Below, in pieces: positions 1 to 9,354 of a stretch of 64,000 nt of DNA; within the stretch, counting starts at the first letter, position 1, and every line of letters starts with the position of its first letter. A program made the position numbers and the translations under genes. A model generated the notes under the pieces. That model saw only the letters and a list, made by a program, of their open reading frames with translations, made no database searches and was not told the DNA's origin. The stretch is from Microbacterium sp. MYb62. GTDB lineage: Bacteria; Actinomycetota; Actinomycetes; Actinomycetales; Microbacteriaceae. Location: positions 1 to 64,000 of the forward strand of contig NZ_PCOY01000004.1 in NCBI RefSeq assembly GCF_002979475.1, written 5' to 3'.

Positions 1-65
1 TAAGCCTCACAGCGCCGATGGTACTGCAGGGGGGACCCTGTGGGAGAGTAGGACACCGCCGGACT
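1..65 (+). rRNA. rrf: 5S ribosomal RNA, 3' part
   Basis: The window opens inside a 5S rRNA. The segment around positions 15-63 carries the conserved 3' half (GCCGATGGTACTGC, then GGGAGAGTAGGACACCGCC). The 5' half and the rest of the rRNA operon lie before the window. The exact 3' end is estimated from the end of the closing helix strand. Confidence 0.9.
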
Positions 66-74
66 CCTTTTAGA

Positions 75-108
75 CAAGAAAGCCACCCAACGCTGGGTGG
101 CTTTCTTG
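75..108 (+). terminator. rRNA operon intrinsic terminator 1
   Basis: A perfect 15-bp stem (75-89 with 94-108) around the 4-nt loop ACGC. The 3' arm ends in CTTTCTT, so it carries its own weak U-rich tail. It lies about 10 nt after the 5S rRNA, as expected for the end of an rRNA operon. Confidence 0.9.
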
Positions 109-119
109 CGTTGTGCTGG

Positions 120-151
120 AGAAGAGCCATCCCTCGCGGGGTGGCTCTTCT
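120..151. terminator. second terminator hairpin after the rRNA operon
   Basis: About 14 bp of stem (120-133 with 138-151; one G-T wobble), loop TCGC. It stands between the rRNA operon and the convergent IclR gene, so it could act on both strands. Two stacked terminators are usual after strongly transcribed rRNA operons. Confidence 0.75.
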
Positions 152-178
152 GCGTTAAGGCGACCGCGGCCGCACGAC

Positions 179-946
179 TCAGCGCTTCAAGCGCGCCTCG
201 AGCATGGCCGCGCACTCCTGCACAGCTGCAGCCAACAGCTCCTCATCCAGATCTGAACGCCCCCACGTGACAGCGACCGCCGCAACGGGCCACCCGGCAG
301 GGTCGAGAACAGCAGCGCCCGCGCTGCGCAGTCCGTCAGCGATCTCACTGTTCTCGGTCGCGTACCCGCGCGACCGCACGTCACGCAGCAGCTCCCGCAA
401 CTCCCGCGGCGTCCGTGGCCCGACGCCCGTGCGGTCGGGGAATGCCGATGCATCTGGGTAGAGCGCCCTCACCTGCTCGCGCGGAAGCGCAGCGAGCATC
501 GCACGCCCCGAAGCCGTGAGATGTGCGGGAAGCCGCACGCCGACATCCGTCACGAGTGCAGGCCGCCGTGGTGCGCGTTCCTCGACGATGTACAGCACGT
601 CGCCGCCGCTCATCACCGCGAGGTGCGCACTCTCGCCGAGACGGTCGGACATCGCGGCGACCAGAGGTCTTCCCCGTCGCGCCAGCGGCTGCTGCCTGGC
701 GTACCCGCCGGCGAGTTCGAAGGCGGACGTGCCGAGACCCCATCGTCTCTCCTCACGCAGATGCAGCACGAAGCCGCGCGCAGACATGGTGGTGAGCAGG
801 TGGTAAACGGTCGACCGAGGGAGAGCGAGCTCGCGGGCGATCGCCGACGCTGCCACCGGAGCGGGTCGTCCGGCGAGATAGCTCAGGATGCGGAGCGTGT
901 TCTCCGCAGCGGGGACCTGTGAGGCGTCGGGTTTGTCTGGTATCAC
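179..946 (-). CDS. IclR-family regulator, probable hut repressor
   Basis: IclR-type transcription factor of about 255 residues. The N-terminal winged helix-turn-helix covers roughly residues 10-70 (AENTLRILSYL, then PRSTVYHLLTTM) and the C-terminal IclR effector-binding domain follows (LPAHLTASGRAMLAAL). It is divergent from hutH, so control of histidine use is the natural inference. The GTG start at 946 was chosen because a -10-like GATGCT lies 6 nt upstream, as at other leaderless starts in this window. The ATG at 1006 would overlap the hutH start codon; a GTG at 952 is also possible. Confidence 0.85.
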   Translation of the reverse strand: MIPDKPDASQVPAAENTLRILSYLAGRPAPVAASAIARELALPRSTVYHLLTTMSARGFVLHLREERRWGLGTSAFELAGGYARQQPLARRGRPLVAAMSDRLGESAHLAVMSGGDVLYIVEERAPRRPALVTDVGVRLPAHLTASGRAMLAALPREQVRALYPDASAFPDRTGVGPRTPRELRELLRDVRSRGYATENSEIADGLRSAGAAVLDPAGWPVAAVAVTWGRSDLDEELLAAAVQECAAMLEARLKR

Positions 947-1004
947 AGACACAGCATCGCACGAACGGGTGTCCGCGAAGGCACGTCGGGTGTGGAATCG
1001 AGTC

Positions 1005-2546
1005 ATGACCGAACTCGCCCCCGTGCTCGTCGGAGCGGCCCCGTTGTCGCCTGCCGACGTCGTCGCCGTCGTCCGTCACGATGCTCCTGTGCTGATCGAT
1101 GCGGATGCACTCGCTCGCGTCGCCGAGACCCGACGCGTGATCGATGGCCTGGCAGCAGACCCGAACCCGCACTACGGCGTCTCGACCGGCTTCGGCGCTC
1201 TCGCCACGACGTTCATCGCCCCCGACCGGCGCCTCCAGCTGCAGGCCAGCCTGATCCGCTCGCACGCCGCAGGCACGGGGGCCGAAGTCGAGCGCGAGGT
1301 GGTCCGCGGTCTCCAGCTCCTGCGCCTGCAGACCCTCGCCTCCGGCCGTACCGGCGTTCGCCCGGTCGTCGTCGAGACCTATGCCGCGTTGCTCAACGAG
1401 GGCATCACCCCGGTCGTGCGGGAGTACGGATCGTTGGGCTGCTCGGGCGACCTTGCTCCCCTCGCGCACATCGCCCTTGCTGCGATGGGCGAAGGCGACG
1501 TGCGCGACGCATCAGGCGCCCTTCTTCCCGCCGTCGAAGCCCTCGCCGCCGCGGGCATCGAGCCGCTCACCCTCGTCGAGAAGGAGGGGCTCGCGCTCAT
1601 CAACGGCACCGACGGCATGCTCGGCATGCTGGTGCTCGCCCTGCACGATCTCGAGACGCTCCTGCTGACCGCCGATGTGGCCGCAGCGATGTCGGTCGAG
1701 TCCCAGCTCGGCACCGACGCCGTGTTCGCCGCCGACCTCATGGCGCTCCGTGCGCAGACGGGTCAGGCCGAGTCTGCGGCCAACCTGCGCGCCTTCCTCG
1801 GGGATTCCCCGATGGTCGCGAGCCACAAGGGGCCGGACGACGGCCGGGTGCAGGACGCCTACTCGCTGCGGTGCTCGCCTCAGGTGCACGGCGCCGCGCG
1901 CGACACCCTCGCCCACGCGGCACTGATCGCCGGCCGTGAGCTCGCCAGCGTGATCGACAACCCTGTCATCACTGTCGACGGACGTATCGAGTCCAACGGC
2001 AACTTCCACGGCGCACCGGTCGCGGCCGTTCTGGACTTCCTCGCGATCTCCGTCGCCGATGTCGCCTCGGTCTCCGAACGCCGCACGGACCGTGCCCTGG
2101 ACCCGGCCCGCAGTCACGGACTCCCGCCCTTCCTCGCCGATGAGGTCGGCGTCGACTCCGGCCTCATGATCGCGCAGTATGCCGCAGCCGGAATCGTCTC
2201 CGAACTCAAGCGCCTCGCGGTGCCGGCATCCGTCGACTCGATCCCGTCTTCCGCCATGCAGGAGGATCACGTGTCGATGGGGTGGGCTGCGGCCCGCAAG
2301 CTGCGACGCGCGATCGACGGCCTCGGTCGCGTCCTCGCGATCGAGATCCTCACCGGCGCCCGCGCCCTCGACCTGCGCGCGCCGCTGCAGGCAGGACCCG
2401 CGACCGGGGCCGTGCGCGACCTCGTCCGCACCGTCGCCGCCGGCCCCGGTCCCGACCGTTTCCTCTCGCCGGAGATGGAAGCCGTCACCGCCCTCGTCCA
2501 GTCGGGCGACGTCGCCCGCATCGCAAAGGAGCACACTCATGGTTGA
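1005..2546 (+). CDS. hutH: histidine ammonia-lyase
   Basis: Converts L-histidine to urocanate and ammonia, the first step of the Hut pathway, in the cytosol. The protein is 513 residues, the usual length. The MIO prosthetic-group segment is [14 protein letters not shown] near residues 142-155, so the cyclising triad is Cys146-Ser147-Gly148 instead of the textbook Ala-Ser-Gly. The start ATG at 1005 was preferred over an upstream in-frame ATG that would lie inside the IclR gene; TGGAAT at 993-998 is a possible -10 box for a leaderless mRNA. It overlaps hutU by 8 nt, so translation is probably coupled. Confidence 0.96.
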   Translation: MTELAPVLVGAAPLSPADVVAVVRHDAPVLIDADALARVAETRRVIDGLAADPNPHYGVSTGFGALATTFIAPDRRLQLQASLIRSHAAGTGAEVEREVVRGLQLLRLQTLASGRTGVRPVVVETYAALLNEGITPVVREYGSLGCSGDLAPLAHIALAAMGEGDVRDASGALLPAVEALAAAGIEPLTLVEKEGLALINGTDGMLGMLVLALHDLETLLLTADVAAAMSVESQLGTDAVFAADLMALRAQTGQAESAANLRAFLGDSPMVASHKGPDDGRVQDAYSLRCSPQVHGAARDTLAHAALIAGRELASVIDNPVITVDGRIESNGNFHGAPVAAVLDFLAISVADVASVSERRTDRALDPARSHGLPPFLADEVGVDSGLMIAQYAAAGIVSELKRLAVPASVDSIPSSAMQEDHVSMGWAAARKLRRAIDGLGRVLAIEILTGARALDLRAPLQAGPATGAVRDLVRTVAAGPGPDRFLSPEMEAVTALVQSGDVARIAKEHTHG

Positions 2547-4248
2547 GTCCAGGGCATCCGACACCAGCTCTCCCGACACCACCGCTTCGGAGAACCCGGT
2601 GTCCGGGCCGCGCGTCGTCCGCGCCGCCCGCGGCAATCAGCGCACCGCGAAGAGCTGGGGTGCCGAGGCCGCCAAGCGCATGCTGATGAACAACCTCGAC
2701 CCCGAGGTCGCCGAGCATCCGGAAGACCTGGTGGTCTACGGCGGTACCGGCAAGGCCGCCCGCAGCTGGGAGGCATACGACGCGATCGTGCGCACGCTCG
2801 ACGAGCTCGAGCCGGATGAGACCCTGCTGGTGCAGTCGGGCAAGCCGGTCGGCGTCTTCCGCACGCACGAGTGGGCGCCGCGCGTATTGATCGCCAATTC
2901 CAACCTCGTGGGGGACTGGGCCACCTGGCCGGAGTTCCGTCGCCTCGAGGAGCTCGGGCTCATCATGTACGGGCAGATGACCGCCGGGTCGTGGATCTAC
3001 ATCGGCACGCAGGGCATCCTGCAGGGCACGTACGAGACGTTCGCCGCCGTCGCCCGCTCGCTCGGTCGCGACTCGCTCCGCGGAACGCTGACTCTCACCG
3101 GTGGCGCCGGCGGGATGGGCGGTGCCCAGCCGCTCGCCGTGACCATGAACGACGGGGCGGTGCTGATCGTCGACGTCGATGAGTCGCGTCTCTCCCGCCG
3201 GGTGGAGCACGGCTATCTCGACGAGTACACGACCGATCTCGACGCCGCCGTCGCGCGGATCGTCGCGGCCAAGGAGGCGGGCGAAGCCCTCTCGGTCGGC
3301 GTCGTCGGCAACGCGGCCGAAGTGTTCCCCGAGATGCTCCGCCGCGGTGTGCCGATCGATATCGTGACCGACCAGACCAGCGCCCATGACCCGCTCGCCT
3401 ACCTTCCGGTCGGGATCACGGTCGCGGAATGGAAGACCGAGGCCGCGCGCGACCCCGAGGCGTTCACGCGCCGCTCGCGCAAGTCGATGGCTGCCCACGT
3501 CGAGGCCATGGTGGCCTTCCAGGATGGGGGAGTTGCGGTGTTCGACTACGGCAACTCGATCCGGGCCGAGGCGCAGCTGGGCGGCTTCGACCGGGCGTTC
3601 GAGTTCCCCGGGTTCGTGCCGGCGTACATCCGCCCGCAGTTCGAGGAAGGACGCGGACCGTTCCGTTGGGCGGCTCTCTCCGGCGACCCTGAGGACATCT
3701 ACAAGACCGACCGGGCCATCGCCGAGCTCTTCCCCGAAGACGCCGCGCTGCACCGCTGGCTGGAGAAGGCCGGGGAGAAGGTGCACTTCGAGGGACTGCC
3801 CGCCCGTATCTGCTGGCTCGGGTACAAGGAGCGCCACCTCGCCGGCCTCAAGTTCAACGAGATGGTCGCCTCGGGTGAGCTCTCCGCCCCGATCGTGATA
3901 GGTCGAGACCACCTCGACGCAGGCTCCGTGGCATCTCCGTACCGCGAGACCGAGGCGATGAAGGACGGCTCGGACGCGATCGCCGACTGGCCGCTGCTGA
4001 ACGCCCTGCTCAACACGGCATCCGGTGCCTCCTGGGTCTCGCTGCACCACGGCGGCGGCGTCGGCATCGGCCGCTCGATCCATGCCGGCCAGGTCACCGT
4101 CGCTGACGGGACGGAGCTGGCGGCGCAGAAGCTGGAGCGCGTGCTGACGAACGACCCCGGCACCGGAGTCATGCGGCACGTCGACGCCGGCTACGAGCAT
4201 GCGCGGGAGGTCGCCCGTGAGCGCGGCCTCAACGTGCCGATGCTCTGA
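2539..4248 (+). CDS. hutU: urocanate hydratase
   Basis: Urocanase, the second Hut enzyme, hydrating urocanate to imidazolonepropionate with tightly bound NAD+. It has 569 residues, typical of the family. The dinucleotide-binding loop is seen as [13 protein letters not shown] near residues 190-205, and the active-site cysteine segment as [13 protein letters not shown]. The ATG at 2539 lies inside the end of hutH and has an AAAGGA ribosome site at 2525-2530. The first 25 residues are Ser/Pro/Thr-rich and look disordered, a small extension on the catalytic core. Confidence 0.97.
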   Translation: MVESRASDTSSPDTTASENPVSGPRVVRAARGNQRTAKSWGAEAAKRMLMNNLDPEVAEHPEDLVVYGGTGKAARSWEAYDAIVRTLDELEPDETLLVQSGKPVGVFRTHEWAPRVLIANSNLVGDWATWPEFRRLEELGLIMYGQMTAGSWIYIGTQGILQGTYETFAAVARSLGRDSLRGTLTLTGGAGGMGGAQPLAVTMNDGAVLIVDVDESRLSRRVEHGYLDEYTTDLDAAVARIVAAKEAGEALSVGVVGNAAEVFPEMLRRGVPIDIVTDQTSAHDPLAYLPVGITVAEWKTEAARDPEAFTRRSRKSMAAHVEAMVAFQDGGVAVFDYGNSIRAEAQLGGFDRAFEFPGFVPAYIRPQFEEGRGPFRWAALSGDPEDIYKTDRAIAELFPEDAALHRWLEKAGEKVHFEGLPARICWLGYKERHLAGLKFNEMVASGELSAPIVIGRDHLDAGSVASPYRETEAMKDGSDAIADWPLLNALLNTASGASWVSLHHGGGVGIGRSIHAGQVTVADGTELAAQKLERVLTNDPGTGVMRHVDAGYEHAREVARERGLNVPML

Positions 4249-4303
4249 GGTGCCGCTGCACTGAGGCAAGAGCTCTGACACACTGTCCCTCGGAAGGATG
4301 CGG

Positions 4304-5467
4304 ATGCGCACTCTCATCACGAACATCGCGGAACTGACCACCAACGTTCCCACCGGTGGTGACCTCACCGGGACCCTGAACGATGCCGCCGTGCTGATCG
4401 AGGGTGAACGGATCGCCTGGGCCGGCCCAGCCGCAGACGCTCCAGCCGCCGATGAGGTCGTGGACGTCGACGGTCGTGCCGTGATCCCCGGGTTCGTCGA
4501 CAGCCACAGTCACCTCGTCTTCGCGGGCGATCGCGCCGCGGAGTTCGAGGCGCGCATGGCGGGGCAGAAGTACGCGGCGGGCGGCATCCGCTCGACCGTC
4601 TCCGCCACGCGTGCCGCGACCGATGACGAGCTGCGCGCACGGCTGCGAGGCTTCCTCGACGAGATGCTGGCGCAGGGTACGACGACCGTCGAGATCAAGA
4701 GCGGCTACGGGTTGAGCGTCACCGACGAAGAGCGACTGGTGCGTCTGGCGGCAGAAGTGACGCCCGAGGTGACCTTCCTCGGCGCGCACGTGGTCCCCGC
4801 CGACTACGCCGACCGTCCGGATGAGTACGTCGATCTGGTCACCGGCCCCATGCTGGATGCCTGCGCTCCGCATTCGAAGTGGATCGACGTCTTCTGCGAG
4901 ACCGGGGCGTTCACGGTGACGCAGTCGCGTCGGGTGCTGGAGTCGGGCATCGCGCGCGGACTCGTCCCTCGCGTGCATGCCAGCCAACTCGGACCGGGGG
5001 AAGGCGTTCGTCTCGCCGTCGAGCTCGGTGCGGCCTCCATCGACCACGGCACCTATCTGACGGATGCCGATGTCGACGCGCTCGCCGACTCCCACACTGT
5101 GCTCACCCTGCTGCCGGGCGTCGAGTTCTCGACGCGGCAGCCGTATCCGAACGCGCGCCGCTTGATCGACGCGGGAGTCACCGTGGCCCTGGCGTGCGAC
5201 ACGAACCCCGGATCGAGCTTCACCTCGTCGATGCCGTTCTGCATCGCCGTCGCCGTGCGCGACATGGGGATGACCCCGGCCGAAGCCGTGTGGGCGGCCA
5301 CCGCGGGTGGGGCGATGGCGCTCCGCAGAGACGACGTCGGCGTGATCGCGCCCGGGGCCAGAGCCGACCTGGTGCTGCTCGACGCGCCGACCCGCATCCA
5401 CCTCGCCTATCGGCCCGGCGTTCCTCTCGTGAGGACCGTCTGGAAGGACGGTCGGGCGATCGGCTGA
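4304..5467 (+). CDS. hutI: imidazolonepropionase
   Basis: Amidohydrolase-superfamily enzyme of about 387 residues that opens imidazolonepropionate to N-formimidoyl-glutamate, the third Hut step. The HxH metal motif is in [21 protein letters not shown], and the later metal and substrate segments ([28 protein letters not shown]) are all present. The ATG at 4304 sits 6 nt after GGAAGG; the ATG at 4298 directly abuts that ribosome site and is less likely. It follows hutU by 55 nt. The fourth enzyme is not next to it but at 11786-12703. Confidence 0.96.
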   Translation: MRTLITNIAELTTNVPTGGDLTGTLNDAAVLIEGERIAWAGPAADAPAADEVVDVDGRAVIPGFVDSHSHLVFAGDRAAEFEARMAGQKYAAGGIRSTVSATRAATDDELRARLRGFLDEMLAQGTTTVEIKSGYGLSVTDEERLVRLAAEVTPEVTFLGAHVVPADYADRPDEYVDLVTGPMLDACAPHSKWIDVFCETGAFTVTQSRRVLESGIARGLVPRVHASQLGPGEGVRLAVELGAASIDHGTYLTDADVDALADSHTVLTLLPGVEFSTRQPYPNARRLIDAGVTVALACDTNPGSSFTSSMPFCIAVAVRDMGMTPAEAVWAATAGGAMALRRDDVGVIAPGARADLVLLDAPTRIHLAYRPGVPLVRTVWKDGRAIG

Positions 5468-5497
5468 GCCCACTCGGCGCGCGGCCGATCGAGTCGC

Positions 5498-5523
5498 GTG
5501 AGCTCGGCTTCGGGCCAGCTCAC
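5498..5523. terminator. hairpin between convergent hutI and glucosidase genes
   Basis: A 7-bp perfect stem (GTGAGCT 5498-5504, AGCTCAC 5517-5523) with a 12-nt GC-rich loop lies in the 86-nt gap between two convergent genes. There is no T-run, so its function as a terminator is tentative. Confidence 0.35.
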
Positions 5524-5553
5524 CTGATCGACCTGCTCATCTGACCGACCGGC

Positions 5554-7419
5554 TCACTCCAGCGCATGGGCGACCACGACGGCCGCCGCTGCCGACCACG
5601 CCTGCGGGCGGCAGGCTGCGGGATACGGGAGGGGCGCGCCGCCGGGCACCAGCGCATCTCCCGAATGCAGCTCGGGCACGCGATAGTCGAAGCCCTCCGC
5701 GAGGTCGAGCAGCTGGCCGGCGACCATCCGCGCTTCCGCGTCGAGACCGGCACGCATCATGCCGTGCACGGCGATGGCGGTGTCATGCGCCCACACGCTG
5801 CCGCCGTGGTAGCTGAGCGGCCAGTAGCCGGCGGCTCCGGTCGACATCGTGCGGATACCGTAGCCACTCGACATGCTGGGTGCGGTCAGGAGCGCGGCAC
5901 AGGCCTGCTCCTCCTCGCGGTCGAGGAGGCCGGTACCGATGAGGTGGCCGATGTTGCTCGTGAGGGTGTCGACCGGGGCGCCGTGGGCGTCGAGCGCGAC
6001 CGCCGGGTAGTGCCCTTCCGGCGTGGTCACCCAGTAGGCGGCGCGGAATCGTTCGCGCAGATCTGCGGCCCACGCCCGGAGCTCGGCTGCGCCGGATTCG
6101 CCGAACGTGTCGAGCAGGTCTGCACCGCGGATGGCGGCTTCGTACGCATAGCCCTGCACCTCGCTCAGAGCGATCGGTCCCTCGGCCAGGCGTCCGTCTC
6201 GCCACTGGATCGAGTCGCCCGAGTCCTTCCAGCCCTGGTTCGCGAGCCCGTGACCCGACTCGTCCGCATAGTCGATGAAGCCGCTGCCCGAGGCATCGCC
6301 GTGCACAGTCATCCAGGTGAGCGCCGCGCGTAGAGCGGGGAGCAGTTCGCGGACCTCCGACTCCGGCATCCCGGCCGCGTTGGCGTCGGCGAGCAGGCAG
6401 ATCCACAGCGGTGTCGCATCCACCGTGCCGTAGTACAGCGGCGGCAGGTGCACGCCCTCATTGGGCAGCGAGAGGGCGCCGCTGCGCAGCTCGTGCGCGA
6501 TCTTGCCCGGAGCCTCGGCCGTCGATGCGTCGTGCACGGTGCCCTGCAGGCGTGCCAGCACGCGCAGGGTGGAGGCTGCCATGTCGGGATCGACCGCGAG
6601 CGCGAGCCGCGCGGCCCAGAGCGAGTCCCGACCGAACAGCGTGAAGAACCAGGGGGCCCCGGCGGCGTAGAACGCATCATCCGGATGCGCGGGCAGGGCG
6701 AGGCGGAGGGCGGAGAGGTCGGCGGTCGCCTGCTGGATCCAGCGCGCCGCGCGCGAGTCGGAGGGAACGGTCGGCTGCGGCGCCTGCGACGGCAGCGCGG
6801 CGGTGACGACGAGTGTCGGGTCGTCGAGGTCGACCGTCCAGCCCACGGCGACGGAACCTCGCGGCGGAACCAGCACATCCCACCGCAGTACCAGGGCGTC
6901 GCCGTCCTGCGTCGCCGTGGCCTCGGGCGCGGTGAGCGCGAAGGACGCCTCTCCCGCCCGGCAGACGGATCCGTCCCAGGTCCACGTCGCATCGGCGGCG
7001 AGCCCGGCTTTGACGAGTTGCATGGGAGCGAAGTCCGGGACGACCCGGACGGCGATGCCGACCGGAGTGGCCGTGTCGAGGTGGGCGGCGACAGTGATCC
7101 GCTCGGAGAACGACCCCGGCCCCACACGCCGGTCGCGATCCATCCGCACCTTGGGGTCGGCCGATTCGTCGTCGAGCCCGCGCAGAAGATCCGTCAGGAC
7201 CACCTGCTGCGGCGCCGGAGAAGCGCATCCGATGGACTCGAGCGCGGTGCCGGCGACCGTGGTCTCGATGCTCCGGATGTGTCGCACGTCGCCGTGATAG
7301 ATGCCGTGGATCGGAGCGGTGCCCATGCGGCCGACATCGTCGGACCAGGCCTGGGTCGGCGCCTCGAGCATGATCACGGCGTCGTCCAGCAGCGGCTGGA
7401 GGGGCGGGGTGGGGGTCAT
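5554..7419 (-). CDS. glycogen-debranching-type amylo-alpha-1,6-glucosidase
   Basis: A 621-residue protein with an N-terminal glycogen-debranching N-domain (about residues 10-200) and a C-terminal (alpha/alpha)6-barrel glucosidase-like domain. Core signatures are GAPWFFTLFGRDSLWAARL near residue 275, DATPLWICLLADA, and QGYAYEAAIRGADLL. Predicted to hydrolyse glucosidic bonds of an imported oligosaccharide in the cytosol. The ATG at 7419 overlaps the stop of the permease gene by 4 nt, so it is the last gene of the sugar-import operon 10605 to 5554. The exact glycosidic linkage cannot be read from the sequence. Confidence 0.85.
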   Translation of the reverse strand: MTPTPPLQPLLDDAVIMLEAPTQAWSDDVGRMGTAPIHGIYHGDVRHIRSIETTVAGTALESIGCASPAPQQVVLTDLLRGLDDESADPKVRMDRDRRVGPGSFSERITVAAHLDTATPVGIAVRVVPDFAPMQLVKAGLAADATWTWDGSVCRAGEASFALTAPEATATQDGDALVLRWDVLVPPRGSVAVGWTVDLDDPTLVVTAALPSQAPQPTVPSDSRAARWIQQATADLSALRLALPAHPDDAFYAAGAPWFFTLFGRDSLWAARLALAVDPDMAASTLRVLARLQGTVHDASTAEAPGKIAHELRSGALSLPNEGVHLPPLYYGTVDATPLWICLLADANAAGMPESEVRELLPALRAALTWMTVHGDASGSGFIDYADESGHGLANQGWKDSGDSIQWRDGRLAEGPIALSEVQGYAYEAAIRGADLLDTFGESGAAELRAWAADLRERFRAAYWVTTPEGHYPAVALDAHGAPVDTLTSNIGHLIGTGLLDREEEQACAALLTAPSMSSGYGIRTMSTGAAGYWPLSYHGGSVWAHDTAIAVHGMMRAGLDAEARMVAGQLLDLAEGFDYRVPELHSGDALVPGGAPLPYPAACRPQAWSAAAAVVVAHALE

Positions 7420-8258
7420 TCCTTGACGGCTCCTTCTGTGGAGTTCATGATGCGGCGCTGGAAGACGAAGAACATCACGGCGACGGGGATCGTCATGATG
7501 AGTGCGGCCGCCAGCTTGAGCGGGTACTGGGTGCCCTGGCTGAGTCCGCCGCTGGCCAGGGACGCGACGCCCTTGGTGAGGGTCGTCAGGGCGGGGTCGT
7601 TGGTCGACACGATGAAGTGGCTGAGCTCGTTCCAGGAGCCTTGGAACGACAGGATGACGATCGTCACGAGCGCAGGCGTCGCCATCGGCAGCACCACCGA
7701 CCAGAACAGCCGGAACGTGCCGGCACCGTCGATGCGAGCCTGCTCCTCGACCGACTCGGGGATCGACTCGAAGAAGTTCTTCATGATGAACACCCCGGCC
7801 GCATCGACGAGCAAGGGCAGGACCATCCCGGCATAGGAGTTGAAGATGCCGAGCTGGTTGATCACGAGGAACTTGGGGATCAGCAGCACGACGGTCGGCA
7901 CCGACATCACCGCGACCAGGGCGGCGAAGACGACACCGCGCCCGCGGAAGCGGAGTCGAGCCAGTGCGTACCCGGCGAGCGAGTTGAAGAACACGCGCCC
8001 TGCCGTGACGAAGATCGTCACGATCGCGCTGTTCACGAACCACGAGGGGAAGTCGGAGTTGCGGAACAGGCGCTCGTACGCCGCGAAGGTCCACACGTCC
8101 GGGATGAGCGTGATCCCGCTGGACGCGGCATCCTCATCGGTCTTGAAGCTCGTCGCGACCTGGATCAGGAACGGATAGATGTAGATGATCGCGAGGATGA
8201 TCAGCAGCGCGTAGAGCGCGATCTGCCACGTCAGCTGCTTCGGGGAGAGCCGCCTCAT
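7416..8258 (-). CDS. CUT1 sugar ABC transporter permease (MalG type)
   Basis: A 280-residue inner-membrane permease with about six transmembrane helices. The EAA loop that contacts the ATPase reads SVEEQARIDGAGTFRLFWSVVLPM near residue 190. Start and end overlap the neighbouring genes by 4 nt (ATGA) on both sides, so it is translated with the MalF-type permease upstream and the glucosidase downstream. It would form the second half of the membrane channel for an oligosaccharide importer. Confidence 0.93.
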   Translation of the reverse strand: MRRLSPKQLTWQIALYALLIILAIIYIYPFLIQVATSFKTDEDAASSGITLIPDVWTFAAYERLFRNSDFPSWFVNSAIVTIFVTAGRVFFNSLAGYALARLRFRGRGVVFAALVAVMSVPTVVLLIPKFLVINQLGIFNSYAGMVLPLLVDAAGVFIMKNFFESIPESVEEQARIDGAGTFRLFWSVVLPMATPALVTIVILSFQGSWNELSHFIVSTNDPALTTLTKGVASLASGGLSQGTQYPLKLAAALIMTIPVAVMFFVFQRRIMNSTEGAVKE

Positions 8259-9352
8259 GACGATGCGCCCTTCGACGGGGACTCGTAGGCGCGGATGCGG
8301 CGCTTCGACACCGGCCGCTCGCGCAGCACCCAGCGCTGCAACAGCGTGAAGATCACGATGATGACGAACAGGATGAACGCGATCGCCGCTCCCTGCCCCC
8401 ACTCCTGGTTCTGGAATGCGGTCTGGTACGACAGGTAGGCAGGCGTGAGCGTGGTCTTGCTCGGCGCTCCTCGGGTGCCGGTGTAGATCTGGTCGAACAC
8501 CTGCCAGCAGCCGATGAGGCCGAGGGTGAGCACGGTGAACAGGGTCGGACGCAGTTGCGGGAGCGTGATGCGCCAGAAGCGCTGCCAGCCGTTCGCGCCG
8601 TCCATCATGGCTGCTTCGTCGACGTCGGCGCCGAGGTTCTGGAGACCGGCGAGGAAGATGAGCATGAAGGTGCCGGAGGTCGTGAAGATGGCCATCAGGA
8701 TGTAGGCGCTCATCGCGACAGAGGGGCCGGCGAGCCACTCCCACCACGACACTCCGAGGGTGCCGCCCTGGGTGAGGGCTGCGGGACCGGCGTCGAGGCC
8801 GACCGTACCGAGTGCCAGATGGAAGATGCCGCGCGGATCGTTGAACCAGTTGGGGCCGTTGATGCCGAACCAGGAGAGCACGTCGTTCACGGCTCCGCTC
8901 GAGGTGAAGAGGAACATCCACAGCACGGTGATCGCGACGGTGCTGGTCACCGAGGGGAAGTAGTAGGCGGTGCGGAAGAAGCCGCGACCGCGGAGCATGG
9001 CGCGGTTGACGAGGATCGCGAGGAACAGTGCGAGTGCGGTCTGCAGCGGGACCACGAGCGCGACGTACCAGGCGTTGTTGCGCAGCGACGTGCCGAAGTC
9101 CTTCGTCGCGAGCCCGCCGTCGGTGAGCACGGCGGCGAAGTTGTCGGCGCCGACGAACGACACCGATCCGGAGAGGGGGCTGCCGCGGCCGGCCCAGTCC
9201 GAGACGCTCACCCAGAGCGCCATGATCACGGGGATCAGGAGGAAGACTCCGAGGATCACGATCACCGGCGCGGTGAACAGCCACCCGGCTGCCGCCTCGC
9301 CGCGGCGGAGCCCGGTGGCCCCACCGCGGCGAGGCGTTGCCTTGACCGTCAT
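8255..9352 (-). CDS. CUT1 sugar ABC transporter permease (MalF type)
   Basis: A 365-residue permease. The N-terminal 20 residues are Arg/Gly-rich and cytosolic, followed by a first helix (LFTAPVIVILGVFLLIPVI) and several more transmembrane segments with a long loop near residues 150-210. The EAA motif is VDEAAMMDGANGWQRFWRITLP. It lies only 2 nt behind the binding-protein gene and overlaps the next permease by 4 nt. The heterodimeric partner is the 280-residue permease. Confidence 0.93.
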   Translation of the reverse strand: MTVKATPRRGGATGLRRGEAAAGWLFTAPVIVILGVFLLIPVIMALWVSVSDWAGRGSPLSGSVSFVGADNFAAVLTDGGLATKDFGTSLRNNAWYVALVVPLQTALALFLAILVNRAMLRGRGFFRTAYYFPSVTSTVAITVLWMFLFTSSGAVNDVLSWFGINGPNWFNDPRGIFHLALGTVGLDAGPAALTQGGTLGVSWWEWLAGPSVAMSAYILMAIFTTSGTFMLIFLAGLQNLGADVDEAAMMDGANGWQRFWRITLPQLRPTLFTVLTLGLIGCWQVFDQIYTGTRGAPSKTTLTPAYLSYQTAFQNQEWGQGAAIAFILFVIIVIFTLLQRWVLRERPVSKRRIRAYESPSKGASS

Positions 9353-9354
9353 GG

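Noticed and set aside
5554..8094. Reading 7420-8094 as an N-terminal extension of the glucosidase
   Set aside because: Upstream of the ATG at 7419 the frame is the Arg-rich shadow of the permease gene. The glucosidase begins with its conserved N-domain at that ATG, which overlaps the permease stop in the usual 4-nt way.
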